Shown here: positions 1-8,372 of the stretch, piece after piece
Layout of the letters: each line of letters begins with the position of its first letter
Numbering within the stretch: the stretch's first letter is position 1
DNA from: Salinibacillus xinjiangensis
GTDB lineage: Bacteria > Bacillota > Bacilli > Bacillales > Alkalibacillaceae
DNA length: 64,000 bases
Reading direction: 5' to 3'
NCBI RefSeq assembly: GCF_009649735.1
Contig: NZ_WJNH01000003.1
Coordinates: 248,001-312,000, forward strand
Translations under genes and position numbers: made by a program
Notes under the pieces: model-generated
What the model was told of the DNA's origin: nothing
Seen by the model: the letters and a program-made list of their open reading frames with translations, nothing else
The model's database searches: none

Positions 1-381
1 GAAAAACGAATTCGCATCTTAAGTGGAACAGTTACAACTGCGGTTGGAATATTGGTGTTATTTATGGCCATTGATCCTCCAAGTCTCTTAATTTGGTTAA
101 ACCTATTTGCCTTTGGAGGTCTTGAAGCCGCGTTTATTTGGCCAATCATTTTGGGCTTATATTGGAAAAAAGGCAATGCTTATGGGGCGCTTGTTTCCAT
201 TCTTGTTGGGGTGTCGAGTTATATCATTCTCTATAGCATAGACACAGAGCCGTTTGGCATGCATGCCGTTCTATTACCAGTCTTCCTATCATTACTCGGG
301 TATGTATTGGGTAGTTTACTTACGCAAAAAATCAATGCTGAAGGGCAGAGAGAAATTTATGAACGACTTTGGAGTGCATAA
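1..381 (+). CDS. panF: Sodium/pantothenate symporter, C-terminal part (cut by window edge)
   Basis: Reads in frame from base 1 to TAA at 379-381, so the N-terminal three quarters lie outside the window. The visible 126 residues hold three hydrophobic segments and the phrase FAFGGLEAAFIWPIILGLYW followed by KK-NAYGAL, which is the signature of the C-terminal transmembrane region of PanF-type members of the solute:sodium symporter family; these import pantothenate with Na+ at the plasma membrane. Assignment within the SSS family rests on this stretch only, so a sister SSS transporter remains possible. A terminator follows at once, so it is the last gene of its unit. Confidence 0.75.
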   Translation, partial: EKRIRILSGTVTTAVGILVLFMAIDPPSLLIWLNLFAFGGLEAAFIWPIILGLYWKKGNAYGALVSILVGVSSYIILYSIDTEPFGMHAVLLPVFLSLLGYVLGSLLTQKINAEGQREIYERLWSA

Positions 382-410
382 GGCGACCTAAATGGGTCGT
401 CTTTTTATTT
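382..410 (+). terminator. Rho-independent terminator of the panF-like gene
   Basis: Stem GGCGACC / GGTCGTC (one G-T pair) with a 6-base loop, directly after the stop codon and followed by CTTTTTATTT. Confidence 0.8.
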
Positions 411-481
411 GAAAATGACAACAGTTGAATGGAAGTATATGTTAATATTAATAATAAGATTTAGAATTTTGGAGGCTAACT

Positions 482-1036
482 ATGGAGAAGTGGAAAACAT
501 TAAAATCAGAGTATTTGCATAAAGGTCCATTCGGTAATATCAGAAAAGATAGCTGTGAACTTCCGAATGGAATCGTGATTGACGACTACTATGTCAATGA
601 ATATTCTGATTGGGTAAATGCTGTTGTAATAACCAAAGAAAATCAAATGGTTTTGGTTGAACAATATCGTCATGCAGGCGAAGATTTTTTCTTAGAAGTT
701 CCTGCTGGTAAAAAAGAAGATAATGAAACACACGAGGAAGGTTTATTGAGAGAAGTAAAGGAAGAAACTGGCTATACTTCATTAAGAAAACCTATATACC
801 TAGGTGAATTTATGGTGAATCCAGCAACACAAAATAATAAGGTTAGAACCTATCTAATACTAGAAGCATTTAAAGCCTATGAGCAAGATTTAGATGATAC
901 AGAAGAAATAAAGGTTAAGCTGTTTAAATTCAATAATTTTGGAGATCAAATCATTACAAATGAAATTAAAACACAGCTATTTACAGCAAATGCTTATTTT
1001 ATGGCAAGAAATTATATAACAGAAAAGCTTGAATAG
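482..1036 (+). CDS. Nudix hydrolase, ADP-ribose pyrophosphatase-like
   Basis: A 184-residue protein with the complete Nudix box GX5EX7REUXEEXGU at about residues 76-98 (G-KKEDN-E ... REVKEETGY), which binds Mg2+ and cleaves nucleoside diphosphates linked to another moiety. The preceding EQYRHAGEDFFLEVPAG segment is typical of the ADP-ribose/NudF-type subgroup, so ADP-ribose or a related sugar nucleotide is the likely substrate (inference). The ATG has GGAGG six bases upstream. It stands alone between a terminator and a weakly linked downstream gene. Subfamily is fairly clear; the physiological substrate is not. Confidence 0.85.
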   Translation: MEKWKTLKSEYLHKGPFGNIRKDSCELPNGIVIDDYYVNEYSDWVNAVVITKENQMVLVEQYRHAGEDFFLEVPAGKKEDNETHEEGLLREVKEETGYTSLRKPIYLGEFMVNPATQNNKVRTYLILEAFKAYEQDLDDTEEIKVKLFKFNNFGDQIITNEIKTQLFTANAYFMARNYITEKLE

Positions 1037-1064
1037 TAGAGAGGGACTAGGAGGGAGCATTCAA

Positions 1065-1565
1065 TTGAAGTTAAGAATTATCCTATTCATTGGAATAGTT
1101 ATATCTGCCATTGTTTTAACCTTTATGGCTACTTCCGGTAATTTTCCTCCTAATTATGGTAGTGTCGGCAATCCCACGGCAAAGGATATTTTAAAAAATA
1201 ATCCTGAAGCAGATATTCTAAAATTAGATGGATTTGTTTACTCAAATGTCACTAATAGAGAATGGATCCAAGACACTAAATATGCAAAAGGCGATAAAAT
1301 TGGTGAAATCAAAAAACAAACGTCGAATACTACTTGGTGGTATGGAAATTTATATGCTTCAAAACTACCAAAAGGAACAAAAATTTTCACAACAATGGGC
1401 AAGACCTACACGAAAGGTGAGGCTCCTGTAACTGTATTAGTAGAATATAATAATGTGCTATTCGTATATCAAGCCATGGTCGAGGGGTGGCTACAAATGT
1501 ACACGACACTCAACTATATAAGCCGTGTATATACAGCTTACTTTTTAAACTCATTCAATCTTTGA
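1065..1565 (+). CDS. Hypothetical membrane-anchored or secreted protein
   Basis: Not recognised. The frame is open from 1029, but TTG at 1065 is preferred because AGGAGGG lies at 1049-1055 with a 9-base gap; this gives 166 residues starting with a basic-hydrophobic segment (KLRIILFIGIVISAIVLTF) that looks like a signal anchor. The rest is polar, rich in Thr/Lys/Tyr, with no cysteine pairs or catalytic motif seen. Its last 28 bases overlap the 3' end of the convergent gltC gene, and the final 20 residues look poor in character, so the C-terminus may be an extended, damaged version. Starts 28 bases after the Nudix gene and may be co-transcribed. Confidence 0.6.
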   Translation: MKLRIILFIGIVISAIVLTFMATSGNFPPNYGSVGNPTAKDILKNNPEADILKLDGFVYSNVTNREWIQDTKYAKGDKIGEIKKQTSNTTWWYGNLYASKLPKGTKIFTTMGKTYTKGEAPVTVLVEYNNVLFVYQAMVEGWLQMYTTLNYISRVYTAYFLNSFNL

Positions 1566-2449
1566 TAGGTTTCCAGTAAAAACTCATAAAACAAGGTTTC
1601 CGTTGGGAGTAATTTTCGCTGGGTTGGGAAAATAACACCAACTGTGCGTGTTAAGCCCATATCTGTTAGGGGAATCTTCACCGTAGACCTCGGTGTGTTA
1701 TCGATTAATGTCATCTCCGGCATCAATGCGACGCCTAAACCAGCTGAGACTAACCCCTTTAGTGCATCAATATCCTTTCCTTCAAATGCAATTTTGGGTG
1801 AGAAGCCTGCTTTTTTACACGCGTCTACCACCTGCTCGTAAAATACATACCCTTCAGGAAGTACGACAAATGAATCCTCATGAAGTTCTCGCAGCATGAG
1901 GCTTGATTTGTTAGCCAATGGGTGGTTTGCAGGTAAGAGTGCGACTAAATTTTCTGTAAATAATGTTGTTCCATTGATTTTATTTTCCTTTACTTTGGTT
2001 GGCATGGGTGCCATCATGGCTAGGTTGTAATCGCCATTTACAACGCCTTCGATTAAATCATAGTAAAGGGCATTACTCATTTCAAATTTTGCTTCTGGGT
2101 ATCTTTTGCGAAACGCATAGATTATAGATGGTAAGGTGTGGGCAGCCATACTGATTGGAAATGCAATTCGAACGGTACCTTTTTCTGGATTTAAGGATTC
2201 ATTTACTTCTCTTTTCGCCTCATCCACCATGTTCATAACTTGAATCATCCGCTCATAAAACCTTCTTCCAATATGAGTTAATTTTACTCTTCGTCCTTCA
2301 CGAATAAAAAGCTCAACTCCTAATTCTTCCTCCAAATTGAAGATCTGTCGACTAACAGAGGATTGGGCAACATGCAACACTTCGGCAGCGTCCGTTACAT
2401 GCTCTCGCTTGGCAACTTCCATAAAATAGTTGATTTGTCTAATTTCCAT
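1538..2449 (-). CDS. gltC: LysR-family regulator, GltC-like
   Basis: A 303-residue LysR regulator: winged HTH at residues 1-60 (MEIRQINYFMEVAKREHVTD ... AQSSVSRQIFNLEEELGVELF), then a periplasmic-binding-like effector domain. The start and HTH follow B. subtilis GltC (MELRQLRYFMEVAEREHV) closely, and the C-terminal half keeps GltC-like phrases (DALKGLVSAGLGVALMPE, TRTVGVIFP). ATG at 2449 is preferred over GTG at 2458 because GGAG sits 8 bases before the ATG. GltC in B. subtilis activates gltAB (glutamate synthase) and responds to 2-oxoglutarate/glutamate. Here it is divergent from glutamate dehydrogenase instead, suggesting it controls that gene (inference). Confidence 0.8.
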   Translation of the reverse strand: MEIRQINYFMEVAKREHVTDAAEVLHVAQSSVSRQIFNLEEELGVELFIREGRRVKLTHIGRRFYERMIQVMNMVDEAKREVNESLNPEKGTVRIAFPISMAAHTLPSIIYAFRKRYPEAKFEMSNALYYDLIEGVVNGDYNLAMMAPMPTKVKENKINGTTLFTENLVALLPANHPLANKSSLMLRELHEDSFVVLPEGYVFYEQVVDACKKAGFSPKIAFEGKDIDALKGLVSAGLGVALMPEMTLIDNTPRSTVKIPLTDMGLTRTVGVIFPTQRKLLPTETLFYEFLLETYQRLNEFKK

Positions 2450-2505
2450 ATAGGTCACTCCATTTATTGATGCGTTCAGTGCATTGATTTCATCGTTTAT
2501 TCATA

Positions 2506-2533
2506 TTGAAACTATCATTTATAAAATTATAAA
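2506..2533 (+). promoter_or_regulatory. Probable sigma-A promoter of gdhA in the gltC-gdhA divergent region
   Basis: TTGAAA (2506-2511), 16-base spacer, TATAAA (2528-2533), 62 bases before the gdhA start. The 146-base AT-rich gap also carries TTTCA...TGAAA (about 2487-2511), which could be part of a LysR-type site, but no clear GltC box was identified. Confidence 0.5.
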
Positions 2534-2595
2534 ATTAAAACACGAGAAATAAAAGGAATATACCGAAGTTTTTAACTTTTTATAGGGGCGATGTT

Positions 2596-3978
2596 ATGAA
2601 AGTAATGGAGGAAGTTAAAGAATCAGAAACTTATAATGTAAAAGAATATGTCAAACACTTATCTAAAATCATTGAAAAACGTAATCCGAACGAAAAGGAA
2701 TTTCATCAGGCTGTTAAAGAAGTGTTGGACTCTTTAGTGCCTGTGCTCGTGAAAAAACCAACATATATTCAGCATGCTGTTTTAGAGAGAATGATAGAGC
2801 CTGAACGGTTGATTACCTTTCGAGTACCTTGGGTGAACGATCAAGGAAAGGTGAAAGTAAACCGTGGCTTTCGCGTTCAGTATAATAGTGCTCTAGGTCC
2901 TTATAAAGGCGGACTTCGATTTCATCCATCTGTAAACGCCAGTATTATTAAATTTTTAGGCTTTGAGCAAATTTTAAAGAATTCATTTACAGGTCAACCA
3001 ATCGGTGGCGGAAAAGGTGGATCTGATTTTGATCCAAAAGGAAAATCGGATCTTGAAATTATGCGCTTTTGTCAGAGCTTTATGACGGAACTGAGCAAGC
3101 ATGTTGGGCCGGATATTGATGTTCCTGCTGGTGATATCGGGGTTGGCGCTAGGGAAATTGGCTATATGTTTGGCCAATATAAAAAATTAAAGGGTGCCTA
3201 TGAAGCTGGAGTTTTAACTGGAAAAGGCATTGGATACGGCGGAAGCTTAGGAAGAAAAGAAGCTACCGGATATGGTACGGTCTATTTTGTGGAGGAAATG
3301 CTTAACAATCAAGGCTTAAGCTTTAACCAAAGCACTGTTGTCGTATCTGGTTCAGGAAATGTATCCATTTATGCGATGGAAAAGGCCATGGATCTCGGAG
3401 CTAAAGTTGTCGCATGTAGTGATTCTAACGGCTACATATATGACCCAAATGGGATTAATTTGGATACGGTTAAACAGTTGAAAGATGTTGAAAATAAACG
3501 AATTCGTGAATATGTGAAGGACCATCCAGACGCTAGCTTTAAAAAGGGATCGACAGGTATTTGGTCTATTCCATGTGACATTGTTTTACCATGTGCAACG
3601 CAAAATGAGCTAGATGAAGAGTCAGCCAACCTTTTAATCGCGAATGGTATCAAGGCAGTTGGGGAAGGTGCCAATATGCCTTCTACATTAGAGGCGATTG
3701 ACGCTTTTCTTGATAAGGGAGTTTTATTTGCCCCGGCCAAGGCAGCAAATGCAGGTGGTGTAGCCGTGTCAGCACTTGAAATGGCTCAAAATAGCTCAAG
3801 ACTTACTTGGACCCAGGAGGAGGTCGACGCGAAATTAAAAGAGATTATGACTAGTATTTATCGCGAAAGCATGCAAGCATCAGAAGAGTATGGCATTTCA
3901 GGCAATCTCGTTGCAGGAGCTAACATAGCTGGATTTATTAAAGTGGCAGATGCCATGATTGATCAAGGCGTTATTTAA
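2596..3978 (+). CDS. gdhA: NADP-specific glutamate dehydrogenase
   Basis: 460 residues, the normal length of the hexameric NADP-type enzyme that converts 2-oxoglutarate, ammonia and NADPH to glutamate in the cytosol. Visible signatures: substrate region KGGLRFHPSV, catalytic lysine region PIGGGKGGSDFDPKGKS, the conserved PAGDIGVGAREIGYMFG, dinucleotide fold VVSGSGNVSIYAMEKA, and the C-terminal PAKAANAGGVAVSALEMAQN. The long N-terminal extension (about 50 residues before VLDSLVPVL) is typical of the NADP class rather than of RocG/GudB (about 424 residues). ATG 2596 has a modest AGGGGCG site. The divergent gltC gene suggests nitrogen-responsive control. A strong terminator follows, so it is monocistronic. 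Confidence 0.95.
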   Translation: MKVMEEVKESETYNVKEYVKHLSKIIEKRNPNEKEFHQAVKEVLDSLVPVLVKKPTYIQHAVLERMIEPERLITFRVPWVNDQGKVKVNRGFRVQYNSALGPYKGGLRFHPSVNASIIKFLGFEQILKNSFTGQPIGGGKGGSDFDPKGKSDLEIMRFCQSFMTELSKHVGPDIDVPAGDIGVGAREIGYMFGQYKKLKGAYEAGVLTGKGIGYGGSLGRKEATGYGTVYFVEEMLNNQGLSFNQSTVVVSGSGNVSIYAMEKAMDLGAKVVACSDSNGYIYDPNGINLDTVKQLKDVENKRIREYVKDHPDASFKKGSTGIWSIPCDIVLPCATQNELDEESANLLIANGIKAVGEGANMPSTLEAIDAFLDKGVLFAPAKAANAGGVAVSALEMAQNSSRLTWTQEEVDAKLKEIMTSIYRESMQASEEYGISGNLVAGANIAGFIKVADAMIDQGVI

Positions 3979-3984
3979 ATTAAA

Positions 3985-4010
3985 GGCCGACTTTGTTGTC
4001 GGTCTTTTTA
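3985..4010 (+). terminator. Terminator of gdhA
   Basis: Stem GGCCGAC / GTCGGTC with a 6-base loop, then TTTTTA. Confidence 0.85.
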
Positions 4011-4226
4011 TTTCAAATAAGAGTCTGAATATAAAAATAGTTCAAAAATCTCAATTGAAGCTTCTAGTAAAATATGGTAGTATAATTAATATATTCATCA
4101 TTGTGTACTTACTAACATCATTATTTACCTCATCGCATGCAACTTCCTACCAATGCGCAACTCATCCTTATTAACGAACAGAATGAATATGAAAGGAGGG
4201 AAAAGACAGTTTTATTATTCTATAAA

Positions 4227-4240
4227 TGTAATCGTTTACA
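4227..4240 (+). promoter_or_regulatory. Catabolite-responsive element (cre) upstream of the acyl-CoA synthetase
   Basis: TGTAATCGTTTACA matches the CcpA cre consensus TGWAANCGNTNWCA at all defined positions and is palindromic around the central CG. It lies 40 bases before the ATG of the AMP-binding synthetase, so repression by CcpA in the presence of preferred sugars is likely (inference). The rest of the gap after the gdhA terminator (4011-4226) holds no gene; a TATAAT at 4081-4086 lacks a well-spaced -35, and an AAAGGAGGG at about 4190-4200 is not followed by an open frame. Confidence 0.75.
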
Positions 4241-4280
4241 TAATAAAATTATATACTTGTTTTAAAAGGGAGGAGATGGA

Positions 4281-5933
4281 ATGACTGAGCTAATTCGTAA
4301 AACAGTTGGAGATCTATTAGCTGATCGTGCAGGGGAAATGCCTGAGCATGATGCACTTATTTATCCAGACCGTGGGCTGAGGTATACCTATCGTGAATTT
4401 GATGCATTATGTAGAAAAGTAGCAAAGGGTTTGATGGCCTTAAGTATTGAAAAAGGGGAAAATATCGCCGTATGGGCATCCAATGTACCTGAATGGGTGA
4501 CCTTGCAATTTGCTACGGGGAAAATGGGAGCCGTGCTCGTAACCGTCAACACCAATTATCGAACAAAGGAATTGGAGTATTTATTAAAGCAATCTGAATC
4601 AACAACTCTGTTCCTGATTGAAGATTACAAGGGAAATTCGTATTTTGACACGATTTATGAGCTTTGCCCTGAGCTTAAGAACTGCGAACCAGGAAACCTA
4701 CAATCTGAAAAACTCCCACTCCTTAAAAATGTTGTGGTGTTAAGTGAAAAGAAGAAATATAAAGGTGCCTATAATTGGTCCGATATTTTAGAGATGGCGA
4801 GCAATGTAACAGATGAAGAGTTAGATTTTCGTTCCGCCTCCATGGAACCAGATGACGTCATCAATATGCAATATACGTCAGGTACAACTGGTTTTCCAAA
4901 AGGCGTGATGCTAACTCATTATAATCTAACCAACAATGGCTACAACATCGCTAATTGTATGAAATTAACCGATCAGGATCGCCTGTGTATTCCTGTGCCT
5001 TTTTTCCATTGCTTTGGCTGTGTGATTGGAACGCTCGCAGCTGTGAGTGTAGGGGCTACTATGATTCCTGTTCAAGAGTTTGATCCTGAGCAAGTCCTCC
5101 AGACGGTCGAACAAGAGAAATGTACAGCACTACATGGGGTTCCAACTATGTTTTTGACAGAGCTCAATCACCCGAACTTTGAAAAATATAATCTTTCCAC
5201 GCTCAGAACGGGTGTTATGGCTGGCTCTAATTGCCCGATTGAGGTTATGAAAAACGTGATGAACAAAATGAACATGACGGAAATCACGATTTGTTATGGT
5301 CAGACCGAATCTTCTCCAGTGATTACACAGACTCGTACGGATGATCCAGTCGAACTAAGAGTTGAAACAGTTGGGAGAGCACTTCCGAATGTAGAAGTGA
5401 AAATTGTGGAACCAGGGACCAACCGAGAAGTACCTTTTCATGAGCAGGGAGAATTATGTACCCGCGGCTACCTCGTGATGAAGGGGTATTATAATAATCC
5501 TGAGGCAACTAAGGAAGCGATTGATGAGGATGGCTGGCTGCATACAGGAGACCTTGGTGTTATGGATGAACAGGGCTACTGTCGGGTAACAGGTCGCTTA
5601 AAGGATATGATTATTCGTGGGGGCGAAAATATATACCCGCGAGAAATTGAAGAATTTTTGTATACCCATCCTAAAATTATGGATGCGCAAATTGTTGGTG
5701 TTCCAGATGAAAAATATGGAGAAGAGGTTCATGCCTGGATCATTTTAAAGGAGGGGGAGTCCGCTACGCCTGAAGAAATTAAGGAATATTGTGAGGGGAA
5801 AATCTCCCGACATAAAATTCCGAAGTATATTTTCATTACGGATGAGTACCCAATGACTGCATCCGGAAAGATTCAGAAATTTAAACTAAGAGAGCAATCC
5901 TTGCAGGCAGTGAAGGATGGGGCTTTCCTTTAA
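4281..5933 (+). CDS. AMP-binding acyl-CoA synthetase
   Basis: 550 residues of the ANL adenylating superfamily, which activates a carboxylic acid with ATP and transfers the acyl group to CoA. Core motifs: P-loop-like YTSGTTGFPKG (about residue 198), the acyl pocket region PFFHCFGCV, YGQTESSPV, the hinge GDLGVMDEQGYCRVTGRLKD, and the C-terminal catalytic lysine in TASGKIQKFKLRE. Overall sequence resembles B. subtilis YngI and medium/long-chain fatty acyl-CoA synthetases. The ATG has GGGAGGAG nine bases upstream. The cre site just before it points to sugar-repressed fatty-acid or short-acid use. Chain-length preference cannot be read from the sequence. Confidence 0.9.
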   Translation: MTELIRKTVGDLLADRAGEMPEHDALIYPDRGLRYTYREFDALCRKVAKGLMALSIEKGENIAVWASNVPEWVTLQFATGKMGAVLVTVNTNYRTKELEYLLKQSESTTLFLIEDYKGNSYFDTIYELCPELKNCEPGNLQSEKLPLLKNVVVLSEKKKYKGAYNWSDILEMASNVTDEELDFRSASMEPDDVINMQYTSGTTGFPKGVMLTHYNLTNNGYNIANCMKLTDQDRLCIPVPFFHCFGCVIGTLAAVSVGATMIPVQEFDPEQVLQTVEQEKCTALHGVPTMFLTELNHPNFEKYNLSTLRTGVMAGSNCPIEVMKNVMNKMNMTEITICYGQTESSPVITQTRTDDPVELRVETVGRALPNVEVKIVEPGTNREVPFHEQGELCTRGYLVMKGYYNNPEATKEAIDEDGWLHTGDLGVMDEQGYCRVTGRLKDMIIRGGENIYPREIEEFLYTHPKIMDAQIVGVPDEKYGEEVHAWIILKEGESATPEEIKEYCEGKISRHKIPKYIFITDEYPMTASGKIQKFKLREQSLQAVKDGAFL

Positions 5934-5950
5934 TTAGGAGGGCTTTTTTT
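5922..5950 (+). terminator. Terminator overlapping the synthetase stop codon
   Basis: GCTTTCC / GGAGGGC stem (two G-T pairs) spanning the TAA, followed by TTTTTTT. Confidence 0.65.
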
Positions 5951-5998
5951 GTGTTTCAGTAATGGTAGGGACTTTTCGGATGTGTTGGTGAGTAGCTT

Positions 5999-6181
5999 TG
6001 TACGAGAAGTTGGTAATGACGGACAAATGGTGTATATTAAAGTGGCATTTTGTCCGTGATAGTCGCTCACACGGCCACTTAGGTTTATAGAAAAGCGTTT
6101 TTTGTCCATCACAGCCGTTCTCATGGACATTAGCAACATTAAAAAGAACTTCTCCGTCCGTGACACCCCCAATTTCTCACA
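5999..6181. repeat. Four tandem copies of a 52-bp unit with a palindromic core (array A)
   Basis: Cores of 27 bases begin at 5999, 6051, 6103 and 6155, exactly 52 bases apart. The pattern is TGTCC-N17-GGACA; copies 1-3 keep both arms with one or two changes (GGCCA in copy 2, TGTAC in copy 1), and copy 4 has lost its right arm. The 25-base spacers share a TTA(N)AAA-like middle. The same unit length and core layout recur at 18246-18428. No coding frame of believable character runs through it; this array occupies most of the 323-base gap before the next gene. Confidence 0.75.
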
Positions 6182-6273
6182 AATGGCACAACTATTACCC
6201 CGGCGTTTATAAAATATAACTGAATTTTATGATAATATAATAGTAGAACATCTTATCTAAAGGAGGAAATACA

Positions 6274-6780
6274 TTGCCAGTGATCACAACCGACAGACTT
6301 AAGCTAATAACATTCACAGTCGATATGATGTGCGCCTCTTTACAAGGCAAGGAGGCTTTCGAAAAAATATCAAACTATTATGTAGATGATGAATATCCCA
6401 TGGAGGATTATAAACAGCTACTTCCTTATAAAATTGATCGTTTTCAACAGTTTCCCGAGGAAATGGAGTGGGAAGGGATCATCATTCATCGCGATAGCCA
6501 AACCATAATGGGAGACATGGGCTTTAAAGGTGGGCCGAATTCAGAAGGTGTGATGGATTTGGGCTATAGTATTGTTACAAGCTATCAAGGGAAGGGTTAT
6601 GCAACTGAAATGGCAAAGGCGATGGTGGAATGGGGATTGCGGCAGCCAAGAGTCAATCGTATTACAGCTAGCTGTGATGAGTCAAATCTTCCATCGATAA
6701 GAGTGTTGGAAAAAGCCGGATTCAAGCGGGTTGGGAAGGAAGAACAGGAAATCTATTGGTCTATTGCTGGAGGGGATTAA
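6274..6780 (+). CDS. GNAT N-acetyltransferase, RimJ/RimL type
   Basis: 168 residues beginning at TTG 6274, supported by AGGAGGAA at 6261-6268. The N-terminal TDRLKLITFT is the usual RimJ/RimL-family opening (TERLxLRPxT), and the acetyl-CoA loop is SYQGKGYATEMAKAMVEWG, followed by ASCDESNLPSIRVLEKAGF, the canonical N-x-xSxRVLEKxGF motif. Transfers acetyl from acetyl-CoA to an amino group of an unknown acceptor. First gene of a seven-gene operon running to 10160. Confidence 0.85.
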   Translation: MPVITTDRLKLITFTVDMMCASLQGKEAFEKISNYYVDDEYPMEDYKQLLPYKIDRFQQFPEEMEWEGIIIHRDSQTIMGDMGFKGGPNSEGVMDLGYSIVTSYQGKGYATEMAKAMVEWGLRQPRVNRITASCDESNLPSIRVLEKAGFKRVGKEEQEIYWSIAGGD

Positions 6781-6783
6781 TGG

Positions 6784-7294
6784 ATGTCAGTTTATGTGAA
6801 TTGGGGAGAATCAAGGGTTAAATTAACATGGCAACGTGATAATCAACTGCCCCAACAGAATCTAATCACAAGTGTACACGGCTTTTGTTTTCTGCAAGGA
6901 AAGTTATTAATGATTAACTTAATCGACAGAGGCTGGGATTTTCCGGGCGGGCATTTGAAAACAAACGAAACCCCAATGGAATGTTTTAAGCGTGAAGCGA
7001 TGGAGGAAGCCTATGTTGATGGTGAATGTCATTTACTAGGTTCATTAGAGGTTAACCACAGTGAAAATCGAATGTGGGATGAAAACAGTCCATATCCAAA
7101 AGTGGGATACCAAGTATTTTACCGTATGGATATTGGATATTACTCAACTATATTCCTTCCAAGCCGAATTTGAGTCAACTGAAAGAGTTTGGATCAACCC
7201 TGATGATGTTTCTCGATACTACCAAAACTGGCATGAGCTCTATCAGGAAATTCTTGATTATGCTCGAATACTAAATAGAAAGGGTGATATTTAA
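6784..7294 (+). pseudogene. Nudix hydrolase disrupted by a 7-bp tandem duplication
   Basis: The first 119 codons give a normal Nudix protein with box G-HLKTN-E...FKREAMEEAYVDG. At 7128-7141 GGATATT is present twice in direct succession; removing one copy restores a single frame (…YRMDITQLYSFQAEFESTERVW…YARILN) ending at TAA 7292-7294, about 167 residues. As given, the reading frame stops at 7173, losing the C-terminal third. The box has EEAYVDG where the consensus is EExGU. It sits between the GNAT gene (3 bases upstream) and the next gene, whose ATG overlaps the restored stop by one base, so the operon was built around the intact form. Confidence 0.85.
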
Positions 7295-7563
7295 TGAGAC
7301 AATTAAGTCGGTGGTCAGTTGTCGCTCTCTTCATTTTGTTTAGTGTTTTATTATTTAGTAAGGGACTAGATTTGTGGTTTCTTCGTTCACATGTTGATGG
7401 GGATGGAGTTGGTGTCCATTTTCTTGGCATGGAACTAAATGATAGAGTCCCCGCTGAATCTATCCATTCTTACGCCATCGGTTTTTTTGTGTTTGGTTTG
7501 ATTTCTTTCATTATGGCGATTGTGCTCATAAGCCTTAGATTTAGGCAGGTGAACAGACGATGA
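7294..7563 (+). CDS. Small membrane protein with two transmembrane segments
   Basis: 89 residues, not recognised. Hydrophobic segments at about residues 8-22 (SVVALFILFSVLLF) and 61-82 (YAIGFFVFGLISFIMAIVLI) flank a polar loop of some 35 residues rich in Gly/Asp, probably outside the cell. Its ATG overlaps the upstream stop (TAATG) and its TGA overlaps the next ATG, so it is translationally coupled in the operon. Function unknown. Confidence 0.7.
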   Translation: MRQLSRWSVVALFILFSVLLFSKGLDLWFLRSHVDGDGVGVHFLGMELNDRVPAESIHSYAIGFFVFGLISFIMAIVLISLRFRQVNRR

Positions 7564-8372
7564 TACATAGTTATAAAAAAGAAGAGGTCACATGTGTCGA
7601 AACAACAATTGATGATTCTCTTTTAAAGGGGAATAAAGTATTCGTTTACTTGGTGGATGGGATGTTAATTGATGCAGGACCTCAATGTCTGGCATCAGAA
7701 TTAATCCCGTTTTATAAAAAGCAATCCTTTGATGTTGTCGCGCTAACCCATAGTCATGAAGATCACTCGGGACCTGCACCGTGGATTCAGGAAAACCATG
7801 AGGTACCAATTTATGTCCATGAAAATGGTATTCCTATATGTGCTAAACATTGTCCATACCCGAAATATCGACAGGTCGGGTGGGGAATACGGGACGCCTT
7901 TCATGCCAAGAAATTAGAAAGCACTATTCAATCGAGAAAGCATGAGTGGGAGGTTATTTATACACCAGGCCATGCAGATGATCATGTCTCTTTTTTACAT
8001 AGAGAAACAGGAAGACTGTTTACAGGAGATTTATTTGTATCACCAAAAACGAAGGTCATCATGGATAGTGAATCCATTCCAGTCATCATGAGCTCCATCC
8101 GCAAACTCCTCACCTATGAATTCCAATCGATCTTTTGCAGCCACTCAGGATATTTTGCAAATGGGAGAAAAATGTTAAAACAAAAGCTGGATTATCTCGA
8201 GAATTTATCTGGAGAAGTGCACGAGCTATATAACAATGGAATGACGGTAAAGGAAATCCAGCAAAAACTTTTTCCTAAGAAGTATCCGATTACAACAATT
8301 TCTGAAGGGGAATGGGACTCCTTGCATGTGATTTCCTCAATTCTTAATGGAGAAAGGATAGAAAAAGGATGA
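7560..8372 (+). CDS. MBL-fold metallo-hydrolase
   Basis: 270 residues of the metallo-beta-lactamase fold: metal-binding THSHEDHSG (HxHxDH) near residue 63, H in YTPGHADDHVSF near 138, D in FTGDLF near 157, and a late His (CSHSG). A C-terminal 60-residue helical part (MTVKEIQQKLFPKKYP) resembles the winged helix-like tail of MBL hydrolases such as the LACTB2/YobT type. Likely a cytosolic hydrolase for a thioester, phosphodiester or similar bond; substrate unknown. Four-base overlaps at both ends (ATGA) show coupling with both neighbours. Confidence 0.85.
   Translation: MIHSYKKEEVTCVETTIDDSLLKGNKVFVYLVDGMLIDAGPQCLASELIPFYKKQSFDVVALTHSHEDHSGPAPWIQENHEVPIYVHENGIPICAKHCPYPKYRQVGWGIRDAFHAKKLESTIQSRKHEWEVIYTPGHADDHVSFLHRETGRLFTGDLFVSPKTKVIMDSESIPVIMSSIRKLLTYEFQSIFCSHSGYFANGRKMLKQKLDYLENLSGEVHELYNNGMTVKEIQQKLFPKKYPITTISEGEWDSLHVISSILNGERIEKG

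Noticed and set aside
3959-4174. 71-codon open frame after gdhA
   Set aside because: Starts inside gdhA, runs through the gdhA terminator, no ribosome site.
5930-6172. 80-codon open frame on the minus strand
   Set aside because: Lies in repeat array A; openness is explained by the repeated unit, and no start signal is present.
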